Origin: Austropuccinia psidii
Lineage: Eukaryota > Basidiomycota > Pucciniomycetes > Pucciniales > Sphaerophragmiaceae
DNA: 64,000 nt
NCBI GenBank assembly: GCA_023105745.1
Contig: JALGQZ010000003.1
Coordinates: forward strand, 71,212,696-71,276,695
Reading direction: 5' to 3'
Shown here in pieces: positions 21,919 to 30,395 of this stretch. The notes beneath the pieces are model-generated. The model ran no database searches and was not told where the DNA came from. It saw nothing but the letters and a program-made list of their open reading frames with translations. The position numbers and the translations under genes are program-made. The first letter of the stretch is position 1. Each line of letters opens with the position of its first letter.

Positions 21919-24900
21919 TCAAGCTTTTGAAGAGTTGGGCCCAGGCTTGTCAGGATATAATGAATGAAAATCTTTGACAAGTTCAGGACAATTCTTGAGG
22001 TTTTCGGTTGGTTCCCAAGTGGATCTTTCTGGGTCTTGACTGAAACCTTTCCATTCCACCAGATACCATAATTTTCCTCTCTTGAGCTTTGAGTCCAGTA
22101 TTTGAGAGACTTCCCATTCCTCTTCTTCTTCAATGGTGATTGGAGGAGGAGGCTCTTGATGCCTATTTGGGATTGTTGACGTCTTGACTGGTTCCAAAAG
22201 GGAAATATGGAAAACTGGGTGGATGGATTTCCATTGAGATGGAAGCTTGAGGTGGTAGGCATGAGTGCTGACTTTCTTCAAGATTGGAAAAGGACCCAGC
22301 CATCTTTCAGACAGCTTTTTGGTGGGTCTGGTTGATTTGATGTTCTTGGAAGAAAGCCATACCATGTCACCGGGATTGAAAACAGGTGGACTTGCTCTAC
22401 TTTTATCTGCATACCTCTTAAACCTGTTTATGGCAACTTCAAGTTCTCTCTTGACATCTTGCTGTACTGATTGGATTTTTGTTGATAACTTTCCAGCAGG
22501 AGTATCTTGAGTGATGTGAACTGAGTCAAAATGAGGATCTCTTCCATAAACAGTGAAAAACGGTGATTGTTTTGTTGAAGAGTGGTCAGAGTTATTGTAG
22601 GCAAATTCAGCCAGAGGGAGCCAGGTGTTCCAATCATCTTGATGATAACTGACATACATCCGAAGGTACTGTTCTAGTATCTGATTTACCCTCTCTGTCT
22701 GTCCATCAGTTTCTGGATGGTAAGCAGTTGACAAGTCTCTTGAAATCTTGAGCTGCTGACAAAGGTTGGTCCAAAAGGAAGAAACAAAAAGAGAACCTCG
22801 ATCACTAACAATGCTTGAAGGAAGGCCATGCTTTGAGAAAATATTTTTGATGAATAAATGGGCCAAATCTAATGAAGTGATTGAAGCTATTGTTGGAATA
22901 AAAACCGCCATTTTTGAGAATCTGTCCACTATGACTAAAATTGAGTCAAAGGAATTGGACAGTGGCAATTGAGTGATGAAATCCATTGAAAGACAAATCC
23001 AAGGACCACTTGGAATTGGAAGAGGCTTGAGGAGTCCAAACTTCTTGTGATGAATATTTTTGTTTCTTGAACACTGTTGACAGGATGAGACATAATCCTT
23101 GATAAATTGAGTCATGCCGGACCAGTGGAAATCCCGCTTGACAAGTTTGAGAGTCTTATCTTGGCCAGGGTGTCCAGCTAGAGGAGAGTCATGCCGCTTT
23201 TGAAGTATATTGAGTTGAATTGTGGGGTCATTTGGGACCACCACTCGATCTTTGAAAAGGAGAAGTCTGGAAGAGGAATCAAGAGAATAATCTTGGACAG
23301 ATTTACCTTTACCCAAATCTTCAAGGACACTTCTATATTGAGAATCTTGCCACACTGCCTTCTGAATTGAATCAATCAAATTTGAAAATGAATCCACCTT
23401 GACTGCAAAAAACTTTGAGGCTTGAATTTCATCTTGCTTGATTATCTTCTGATAGTTCATTGGATTCTTGCTGATGAAATCCTCCCCCCTCTCCGGGTAA
23501 ACGTCGTCCCGACGTGACAAGGCATCTGGAAGGGTGGCCAAGCGGCCAGGGCGGTAAGTGATTGAGAAATGAAATTCAGATAAAAATTCAGCCCAGCGGG
23601 CTTGACGGCGAGTGAGAATCTTGGAAGACATGAAATATTGAAGCGATGAATGATCGGTGAGAACTTCGAAAGGGGAAGAAATGGAAAGAAGGAAAGCTCT
23701 CCAGCGCTTGAGAGCCCAGACTATGCCAAGGAGTTCCTTGTCATGAATCTCATAATTGAGCTCAGCTGGGAGAAGCTTGCGGCTATCAAATGCAATGGGA
23801 TGTTTTCCTGAGTCAGAGACCTGACTCAGTACAGCACCCAAGGCATAATCTGATGCATCGGTCTCTACAATGGTGGGTAGAGAAGGATTGAAATGAGAAA
23901 GGATTGGAGCAGTGGTGAATGCCTCTTTGAGTTGATGAAACTGTCTAAGAGCTTCCTCATTGAGGGGAAAACGGGAATCTTTCTTGAGGAATCTTGTGAG
24001 TGAACTAATTTTCTTTGAATAATTCTTGATGAAACGGCGGTAAAAATTGGCAAAGCCAAGGAATGATTGAAGAGCCTTCAGGTTTCTTGGAGGTGGCCAA
24101 TTGAGAATTTGCTGGACTTTTGCTTGGTCCATCTTGAGGCCTTCAGAAGAAACTACATAACCTAAATATTCCACACTAGAAACATGAAATAGGCATTTGG
24201 ACGCCTTAGCAAAGAGGTTATTGGCTCTGAGTCTGGAAAGAACAGTGGACACATGAGTGACATGTTCTTCCTCAGATTTGGAAAAGACCATAATGTCATC
24301 CAAATAAACCACAACATAAACATCAAGAAGATCATAAAAAATATCATTGACGAGATTTTGAAAAGAAGCAGGAGCATTGGTAAGCCCAAATGGCATAACC
24401 AAGTACTCATAACTACCATATTTGGTTCTAAAACAAGTCAAATGTTCATCACCTTCCTTGATTCTGAGCAGGTTATATGCACCACGCAAATCAATCTTGG
24501 AGAAGATAGAAGAACCATTAAAAACGGTGAGAAGCTGATTCATAGGAGGAACAGGATACTTGTTCTTCCTAGTAACAGCATTGAGCTTGCGGTAATCAAC
24601 ACACAAACGGAGGCCGCCATCCTTCTTTTTGACAAAAAGAACAGGTGCTCCTGTAGAAGAGGAGCTTGGCCGGATGAAACCTTTCTCTACATTCTCTGAA
24701 ATGTAGGCCCTGAGTGTATCTGACTCTTGGTTTGATAAAGAGTAGATCACCCCAACTGGAGGTAGAGACCCCTCCAGCTCGATATGATGATCACAGGCGC
24801 GGTGAGGAGGAAGTTTCTCTGCTTTCACCTTGGAAAATACATCCAAATATTGGTGATAAACAGAAGGAACAACCTTCATCACGGTTTCTATTTCTTCTGG

Positions 24901-25620
24901 CTCTTCCTCTTCATCCCACAACTCCTCCAGGGAGTCATGATAAGATGAAGGAGGAAGGTCCATATTCCCAAAGAAGAGATGAAGTGAAGATACAGAATTA
25001 TCTTCTCCAACATCTTGAATCTCTTTGAAGACTTCATCTCTAGATGATAGTAATGACTGATGGGAATTAAGGGAAGGAATATGGACAGAAGACGGAAATG
25101 ATGGTGTTCTAGAATCACCAACCAGAGCTGCACATGATTTGGCAGAAGAAAAGTCATTACTGAAAGAAATTGAAGGATCATTATAGTCCTTATGATCAGA
25201 ATTAAAGGTGATCAATCCTTGCCTCCAATCAATAAACGGATTAAAATGATTAAGAAAGTCAAAGCCCAATATGAGGTCTTCTCCCTTGGGAGTATCAATG
25301 ACTAAAAAGTCCCATTCAAAGCTTGGGAAGGAAGGGAGCTCAACCATATATTTAGTATGGTGAGTCACAAATAAAGAAGGAGACTCAGAGGAGTCAAGAA
25401 TAATGAGGGGAATCTTCTCCGGGAGTTCTGACATGGTCAAAGAATACTTGTGAACAAACTGCTTTGCAATAAATGAGTTGGTAGCACCAGAATCAATGAG
25501 AATACTGTAAAACATATCAGAGAGAGAAGAAAAAACAAAAAATTTAAGAGAATTTTTGACACCAGTATTCAGAATGCACAATTGTGCTCTGGATGGAAAA
25601 CTGTGAAGACCATTGAACAC
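21919..25620 (-). CDS. pol: Family A Pol polyprotein: protease, RT, RNase H, integrase, chromodomain
   Basis: The ORF spans 1233 codons. The listed start is a GTG, since no ATG opens the frame; expression is expected by -1 frameshifting from gag. Domains in order: retropepsin D-S-G (43-45); reverse transcriptase with Y-L-D-D (439-442); RNase H from E-T-D-A-S-D (about 586); integrase zinc finger H810, H817, C847, C850; integrase core D880, D940, E976 (35 residues between the last two); GPY-like region near 1105-1115; and a C-terminal chromodomain (about 1166-1220; W-E-V-S-Q-I-L-D, W-Y-L-V-E-W-K-G-F). All catalytic residues are present. The product reverse-transcribes the element RNA and inserts the cDNA; the chromodomain should bias insertion towards marked chromatin. 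Confidence 0.95.
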   Translation of the reverse strand: MFNGLHSFPSRAQLCILNTGVKNSLKFFVFSSLSDMFYSILIDSGATNSFIAKQFVHKYSLTMSELPEKIPLIILDSSESPSLFVTHHTKYMVELPSFPSFEWDFLVIDTPKGEDLILGFDFLNHFNPFIDWRQGLITFNSDHKDYNDPSISFSNDFSSAKSCAALVGDSRTPSFPSSVHIPSLNSHQSLLSSRDEVFKEIQDVGEDNSVSSLHLFFGNMDLPPSSYHDSLEELWDEEEEPEEIETVMKVVPSVYHQYLDVFSKVKAEKLPPHRACDHHIELEGSLPPVGVIYSLSNQESDTLRAYISENVEKGFIRPSSSSTGAPVLFVKKKDGGLRLCVDYRKLNAVTRKNKYPVPPMNQLLTVFNGSSIFSKIDLRGAYNLLRIKEGDEHLTCFRTKYGSYEYLVMPFGLTNAPASFQNLVNDIFYDLLDVYVVVYLDDIMVFSKSEEEHVTHVSTVLSRLRANNLFAKASKCLFHVSSVEYLGYVVSSEGLKMDQAKVQQILNWPPPRNLKALQSFLGFANFYRRFIKNYSKKISSLTRFLKKDSRFPLNEEALRQFHQLKEAFTTAPILSHFNPSLPTIVETDASDYALGAVLSQVSDSGKHPIAFDSRKLLPAELNYEIHDKELLGIVWALKRWRAFLLSISSPFEVLTDHSSLQYFMSSKILTRRQARWAEFLSEFHFSITYRPGRLATLPDALSRRDDVYPERGEDFISKNPMNYQKIIKQDEIQASKFFAVKVDSFSNLIDSIQKAVWQDSQYRSVLEDLGKGKSVQDYSLDSSSRLLLFKDRVVVPNDPTIQLNILQKRHDSPLAGHPGQDKTLKLVKRDFHWSGMTQFIKDYVSSCQQCSRNKNIHHKKFGLLKPLPIPSGPWICLSMDFITQLPLSNSFDSILVIVDRFSKMAVFIPTIASITSLDLAHLFIKNIFSKHGLPSSIVSDRGSLFVSSFWTNLCQQLKISRDLSTAYHPETDGQTERVNQILEQYLRMYVSYHQDDWNTWLPLAEFAYNNSDHSSTKQSPFFTVYGRDPHFDSVHITQDTPAGKLSTKIQSVQQDVKRELEVAINRFKRYADKSRASPPVFNPGDMVWLSSKNIKSTRPTKKLSERWLGPFPILKKVSTHAYHLKLPSQWKSIHPVFHISLLEPVKTSTIPNRHQEPPPPITIEEEEEWEVSQILDSKLKRGKLWYLVEWKGFSQDPERSTWEPTENLKNCPELVKDFHSLYPDKPGPNSSKA

Positions 25621-25647
25621 AACATGATCTTCACTCAGGCTTTTCCC
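25603..25647 (-). promoter_or_regulatory. -1 programmed ribosomal frameshift signal between gag and pol
   Basis: On the minus strand, the slippery heptamer GGGAAAA (25647-25641) is set G-GGA-AAA in the gag frame. It is followed by a 6-nt spacer that includes the gag stop (TGA, 25637-25635). An 11-bp stem then follows: arm GTGAAGATCAT (25634-25624), loop of 10 nt, arm ATGGTCTTCAC (25613-25603), with one G-U pair. A one-base backward slip on the heptamer enters exactly the pol frame. The relic at 1005-1049 keeps the fold with a compensatory pair change. Confidence 0.88.
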
Positions 25648-27044
25648 TGGCTGGGAAATTTGCCTGACGGTTGGGTAAGCTTGTTTTGAGGCCTTTTGAA
25701 ACAGGACTCAAGACTATGCTTCCCACCACAATAGGTACAAAGACCCTCTTTGATTCTTCTTTCTTTTTCAGAGTTCATGAGCTTGAAATCTTTATTCAAC
25801 AAAGAAGAATGGGGCTTGTCCCTCTTCTGAAAATTCTTCTTCTTCTTATGACTTGAGCTTGAAGAATTTTGAGGATGAGAAGAACTTGACTTTGAGGCTT
25901 CTGGCTTCTTCTCTTGATGATGACTCTTTTCATTTTGCCTCTCATGGTACCTGGTATCAAGTTCCAGGGTAACGTCCATTAAGTCTTGAAGAGAGTCAAT
26001 TCTTGAAGGATGGGAGGCCAATTGATCCAAAATCCTGGATGGCAATCCCTTCCTGAAATGATGGATGAGAGCTCTTTCACCCCAATCTCCGATTCTTGAT
26101 ACTAAGCTTCTGAAATCAGCAATGTATAAAGATACATGCCCACCTTCTTTCATTCTTAAAGAATCCAACTCAGCTTCTGCTTTTCTGACTTCATTCGGGT
26201 CACCAAATAAAGTGAAGAGTTGAGATTCAAATAAAACCCAAGAATTGAGAAGGTAGTTTGAATCTTGATTGATGAGATTGGAAAGATAAGGCTCAATCCA
26301 TTTTGCAGCCCTGCCAATGAGAAATGAAGTGGCATAAAGGACCTTCTTTCTGTCTTGAGCGAAGTTTGCCGGATCATTATGAAATATCAATTGACAAGAC
26401 TGAATGAAACTTCTAACTTTGAAGGGCTGAGTCCCATCAAAGCATTCCGGTGCCTTCATAGATGGAGTCTTGAAGGCTGGTGGTCTTGATGCTTCAGAGG
26501 ATGAAGCTGCTTGAAGATTGGCCATAATCTGAGTCATTTGCTGCATGATGGCCAATAAAGATGGTTCAGACTGATGAGAGACAGGCTGATTAGACTGGGC
26601 TAGAGTTGGCCCTCCAGTACCTTGGGATGCCTCCACCGGAGCAGGGACACCTTCAGTACCATCAGACTCTTCCTCTTCCACAGAATTCTCCTCCTCCTCT
26701 TCACCATCTTCACCTGGACCTTTGAAAATAGTCCTTGAAATTCCTGGAAATCCGCCAACTACTCCTGAAAATGAACATGATCTTCTTGGCCCTCTTCCTT
26801 CCTTCCTGGATGGTGCTGCTCCTTCCATGCGGGGTCCTCTATCTAATTGGGCCCTCAGTTGAGGAACTGCTGGGGTGCCATCTAGAGGAGCTCTTGGAGT
26901 TGGAGTGAGAACAGCTTGAGCTCTGGCCTGAGATCTTGTCTGTCTTGCTGGAGGTGAGTGTTGAACAGGCATGATATCAGGAACAAAATGAAATAATGAA
27001 TTAAAAATCAAAATTTGCTTGAAGTGAAAAGAGTCAACAATCAA
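25635..27044 (-). CDS. gag: Family A Gag polyprotein with CCHC zinc knuckle
   Basis: The ORF has 469 codons; the likely start is the internal ATG at 26970-26972 (residue 25, M-P-V-Q-H-S-P-P), giving 445 aa. It begins with a Pro/Arg/Ala-rich low-complexity region and an acidic E/D run (E-E-E-E-N-S-V-E-E-E-E). The capsid-like retrotransposon gag domain follows (about residues 195-370; F-D-G-T-Q-P through A-K-W-I-E-P-Y). Then come a basic Lys/Ser linker and one CX2CX4HX4C knuckle at C436. Gag assembles the particle and packages RNA. It ends at TGA 25635-25637, inside the frameshift cassette. Confidence 0.93.
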   Translation of the reverse strand: MIVDSFHFKQILIFNSLFHFVPDIMPVQHSPPARQTRSQARAQAVLTPTPRAPLDGTPAVPQLRAQLDRGPRMEGAAPSRKEGRGPRRSCSFSGVVGGFPGISRTIFKGPGEDGEEEEENSVEEEESDGTEGVPAPVEASQGTGGPTLAQSNQPVSHQSEPSLLAIMQQMTQIMANLQAASSSEASRPPAFKTPSMKAPECFDGTQPFKVRSFIQSCQLIFHNDPANFAQDRKKVLYATSFLIGRAAKWIEPYLSNLINQDSNYLLNSWVLFESQLFTLFGDPNEVRKAEAELDSLRMKEGGHVSLYIADFRSLVSRIGDWGERALIHHFRKGLPSRILDQLASHPSRIDSLQDLMDVTLELDTRYHERQNEKSHHQEKKPEASKSSSSHPQNSSSSSHKKKKNFQKRDKPHSSLLNKDFKLMNSEKERRIKEGLCTYCGGKHSLESCFKRPQNKLTQPSGKFPSQGKA

Positions 27045-27741
27045 ATCTTGAGGAAAATCAATGAAAAAAAATGAAAGTTTTCAAGTACGTCAATAAATCA
27101 AAATCAAATGAAGTCTTGAAGTCAAATCAAATCAATGTCTTGAAGTAAATCAATGAATCAAAGTCAGATGAGATCTTCAGGTCAATAAATCAATCAATCA
27201 AATCAATCAAAATCAAAATCTTGCAAAATCAATCAATCAAATGAAAATCTTGAGGAAAAATCAATTTATGTCAAAATTCTTGATGTGAAAAATCAGCAAA
27301 ATAAATGAAATCTTCAGGTCAATCAATTTTCTTGAGGTCAAAATTAAATATGTCAAATCAATCAATCAATCAAAATCAAGTGAATTATTCTTTAAAAATC
27401 AAAATTCTTGAAGAAAAAATCAATTATGAATCTTGATGTGAATAACGTGTCTGAATATCTTGATGAAAAATTTGAAAATCAAAGAAAATCAAGATGACGC
27501 CTGAATTATGAATGAAATGAAAATTGATTATTGAAAAAGATTTTAAAAAGAATAACAAAATTAAAAAATGGGTCAGCTTTCAATTTTCAAAATGAAGAAT
27601 GAATGAAAGAAAATTGAGAGGTGACGATGAATCATTAAGTTCATAAGCGTAAAAGAATCATAATTTCGATGAAATGAGTGAATGAAATTATAAAGAAAGA
27701 ATGAACAGAATGAAAAAGAAATTATGAGTTAATTAATATAA
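27045..27741 (-). other. Family A 5' leader, ending at the primer-binding region
   Basis: This is a leader of roughly 700 nt between the 5' LTR and gag, strongly A/T biased and full of ATCAA/TCAATC runs. No ORF is evident. The 14 nt beside the LTR (27727-27740) are described separately as a self-priming site. Confidence 0.6.
27727..27740 (-). promoter_or_regulatory. Candidate self-priming primer-binding site
   Basis: On the minus strand the sequence one base inside the 5' LTR reads TATATTAATTAACT, not a TGG-type tRNA site. It is exactly complementary to AGTTAATTAATATA within the same LTR (minus strand, 28128-28115). A TATA-like ACATATACC lies about 38 nt upstream of that copy, so the 14-mer could be the 5' end of the genomic RNA. 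That is the Tf1/sushi self-priming arrangement. Both segments are pure A/T-rich words, so chance remains possible. Confidence 0.6.
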
Positions 27742-29348
27742 TGTCACAGGGGCTCTTGGACAGAAATACAAGAGTGGCCTGGCACTCAGCAATCAGGGAA
27801 CTCACTTGGAAGACTCCAAAAGGATAAAGAAATAAAAATAATAAGAATGAATTCCTCTAAAAGATATGCAGGTACAAGATGAGATGCAAAAGAGGGAAGG
27901 GAAGCCAAATGGCCAAAGAGCCAACCAAGTAAGTCCTTAATCACTGTTTCAACCTGCCAAAAATGAATAATGGAATTAGTAAGGATATGACCACCAAATA
28001 TCCATTGACAGGCGAAGAAAGAGAAAAGAGAAAGGTGCTAAATGACTGACTTAATAATATCAGTATTTGCTTTAACTAAAATGAAAAGAAAATAAAGATA
28101 AAATAAAATCAAAATATATTAATTAACTGGGGAAAACCCCCCAGGGTGGAAAGGGTAGCCGGTATATGTGAAAAGTTGGGAGCTTGAGTTCTTCAGGCTG
28201 AAAACTGATCTGTATTGATCCTTGAGGCTGTATTGATTGTTTTGGGAATTGATACAGCTGGCTAATATTGAAATTGAATTGGGTTGAATGAATTTCCCAT
28301 GATTGAAAATGAAATACAGGTCTTGATGGATCCAGCCTGTATTGAAATGAATATGGTTGCCAAGATGGATTGAGTGGAGCTTTGACACTTGACAACTTCT
28401 TTTTGGCATTGCCTCTTGAATACACTTGAGAATGAATTGAAAGTATTCCCTTGGAATGAATACTTGGAGTGAGAATAACCAATGACTGCTTGATGGCGTC
28501 ATTGGTCTTTGACGCTGAACACTTGCTCTTGAGCCTTGATGATTCCTCTGAATGATTGGGTGCCTTGATGACGTGATGAGATGTTGGAATGTTGAAATGA
28601 ACATTTGATATTGCCACCATTGAATTGCTGTTGAAAAATGATGCACAATGATATATAACATCATTTATGGCATATTGGTTGATTGGCAATAAGATTACGT
28701 CCAAAGGTCTTGAGATGGAAAGGCAGAGGGAAAAGGATGGATGTAATGACTTCAGAGCTTGGAATGGTGTTTCTGGGCCTTTTGGGGTTTTTGGCCATTT
28801 TTGGGTTCTGAGCCAAAAACTGGCCCAAAAGGCGGGAAAGTGTCTTTTGGACACTTTGCGTCAAAGTGCGCAAAAAATGCGCAAATGCGCAAAGTGCGCA
28901 AAAAATGCGCAAATGCGCAAAGTGCGCAAATATGCGCAAATGCGCAAAGTGCGCAAAAAGTGCGCAAATGCGCAAAAGTGCGCAAAATGCGCAAAAAGTG
29001 CGCAAATGCGCAAAAAGTGCGCAAATGCGCAAAAATGCGCAAATGCGCAAAAATGCGCAAATGCGCATTATGAGCCCAAATGGCCAAAAACAGCCATTTG
29101 GGCCATTTCCCCTGGTTTTGAGGGAAATGACCAGAAATACCCATTTGGGCATAAATTGCCGCTATGGGTTCTGGATTGAGATGAAGGGCCATGAAGGCTC
29201 CAAAACACAAATGGCCATAAAAGGTCCATAAGATGATGACGTGGCCATATTGGCCACTGGTGATGGATATGGCCAATTGGCCATAAATGAACTGTGGCTT
29301 GATATGCCATATGGGAATCCAAGGAGGTGAATTGCCATGGTTGTGACA
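27742..29348 (-). repeat. Family A 5' LTR (1607 bp)
   Basis: Near-identical to 19505-21114, with TG..CA ends. It is flanked outside by CTGTG (29349-29353) and then by the start of the 645-aa gene. As the 5' LTR of a minus-strand element it should hold the promoter. Confidence 0.95.
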
Positions 29349-29435
29349 CTGTGTTTGAACATATTCTATGCTAGATTCACTATTTGAGTCATGAACAGAA
29401 CCTGAACGGGATTTATGTGACTTGAAAGATGACAT

Positions 29436-30395
29436 AAGGGCCGAAAAAGTACAGTAATATTTTTAACTAGATAAAACACCTCAGTATTATGATAAAATAG
29501 AGTGATATGAGATGAAATCTTTTCAAATTTAGAATAGAGAAATTCTATGAATAGTTGGAACTAAGTGTTGTGTGGAATTCGGATAAGACTCTTTTGAGGA
29601 GAATCCTCCCTGCCTCCTCTTGAGCTCCTCCGCTTTTGTCGGAAACCACCCTGCACGGCCTACCAGCATATAATGTGATATTTCCTTGATCTGAAAGGGG
29701 ACCCATCATCCATAGGTAATCATATTTGGTAAAATTTCCGCCTCCCCATTGTCACATTTTGTGAATTATCCAAACTGCCAATATATGCATTGAAATTCCC
29801 CAACATTGTACATCTGTAAAGGGGTATATTCATGAAGGATTTACCCACAAAAGAGACATCACCTTTTCACGAAAGGCAAGACAATCCAAATCACATTCCA
29901 ACTGATTCAAAGCCCGCCGTACTCAAACCAAATACCAAGACTTTAGCTGCACTCCAACCCCTTATGTAATAGAGTTATATAGTTATGTCTGTAATAAGGT
30001 TTAAACCATGTACGATGGCGTGCCAGCGTACATGGATTAAATGTTAATCCCCTCAATTCAATGGTAACACTTCACTAATGGAACCCCCTCAATGGTCAAA
30101 CCCGCACTATCACAATGTGTAAATAAACTAGAATATGTATGAGCATTGAGCAGCATGGCATTTTACCCAATTAAACGCCTAACCAATTCCGCCATCCAGA
30201 TGAGACATGTTAAACTTTATCCACTGCAGCTCATGCTCCATTACAAATGGGATAAAATCCTCAGCTGGCTCAAATCATCTCCCGCTTCATAAATAATCAC
30301 TGAATTTTATTTCCAATTAATAACACTCCTAAACACTTTCACATCAACCATAGATATTTATACACAAACCAACCGTACTCCCAATTCCTGCAACA
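29436..30395. promoter_or_regulatory. Divergent intergenic region (645-aa gene and transposase)
   Basis: These 960 bp separate the starts of the minus-strand 645-aa gene and the plus-strand transposase and should contain both promoters. Dyad 6 lies at 30010-30031. No ORF of note. Confidence 0.6.
30010..30031. promoter_or_regulatory. 22-bp dyad 6
   Basis: The left half is GTACGATGGCG and the right half reverse-complemented GTACGCTGGCA. Flanking CAT/ATG extends the symmetry by three bases on each side. It lies 365 bp before the transposase start (edge to ATG) and about 575 bp from the start of the 645-aa gene. Confidence 0.7.

Larger units (their letters stand above)
19505..29348 (-). mobile_element. 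Full-length family A Ty3/gypsy chromovirus (9.84 kb)
   Basis: This is a complete element on the minus strand: 5' LTR 27742-29348, gag 25635-27044, pol 21919-25620, 3' untranslated region, polypurine tract and 3' LTR 19505-21114. The ends are TG..CA (TGTCACAGGG .. TTGTGACA) and the target duplication is CTGTG (19500-19504 and 29349-29353). I found only one substitution between the LTRs (19709 against 27945) outside a variable short-repeat block, so insertion is very recent and the element may be active. It sits in exon 1 of the 645-aa gene of the DNA transposon. Confidence 0.95.
17525..29435 (-). pseudogene. Unknown 645-aa cargo gene, disrupted by a young LTR retrotransposon
   Basis: The gene starts at ATG 29433-29435. 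Exon 1 runs to 29349, is interrupted by the retrotransposon at 19505-29348, and resumes at 19499-19052. Exons 18936-18986 and 17525-18876 follow. Counting one copy of the CTGTG duplication, the exons total 1938 nt in frame (645 aa), with donors GTAAGT and GTGAGG and acceptors TTAG and GCAG. I do not recognise the product. The N-terminus is Ser/Pro-rich. A charged segment with K-R-A-S-Q-K-E follows, then a roughly 290-residue globular C-terminal domain rich in W, Y and R/K (W-D-W-E-S-S-W-Q-H-P). No transmembrane segments are visible. The insertion in the first coding exon should inactivate this copy. The lack of stops elsewhere says disruption was recent. Confidence 0.78.
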
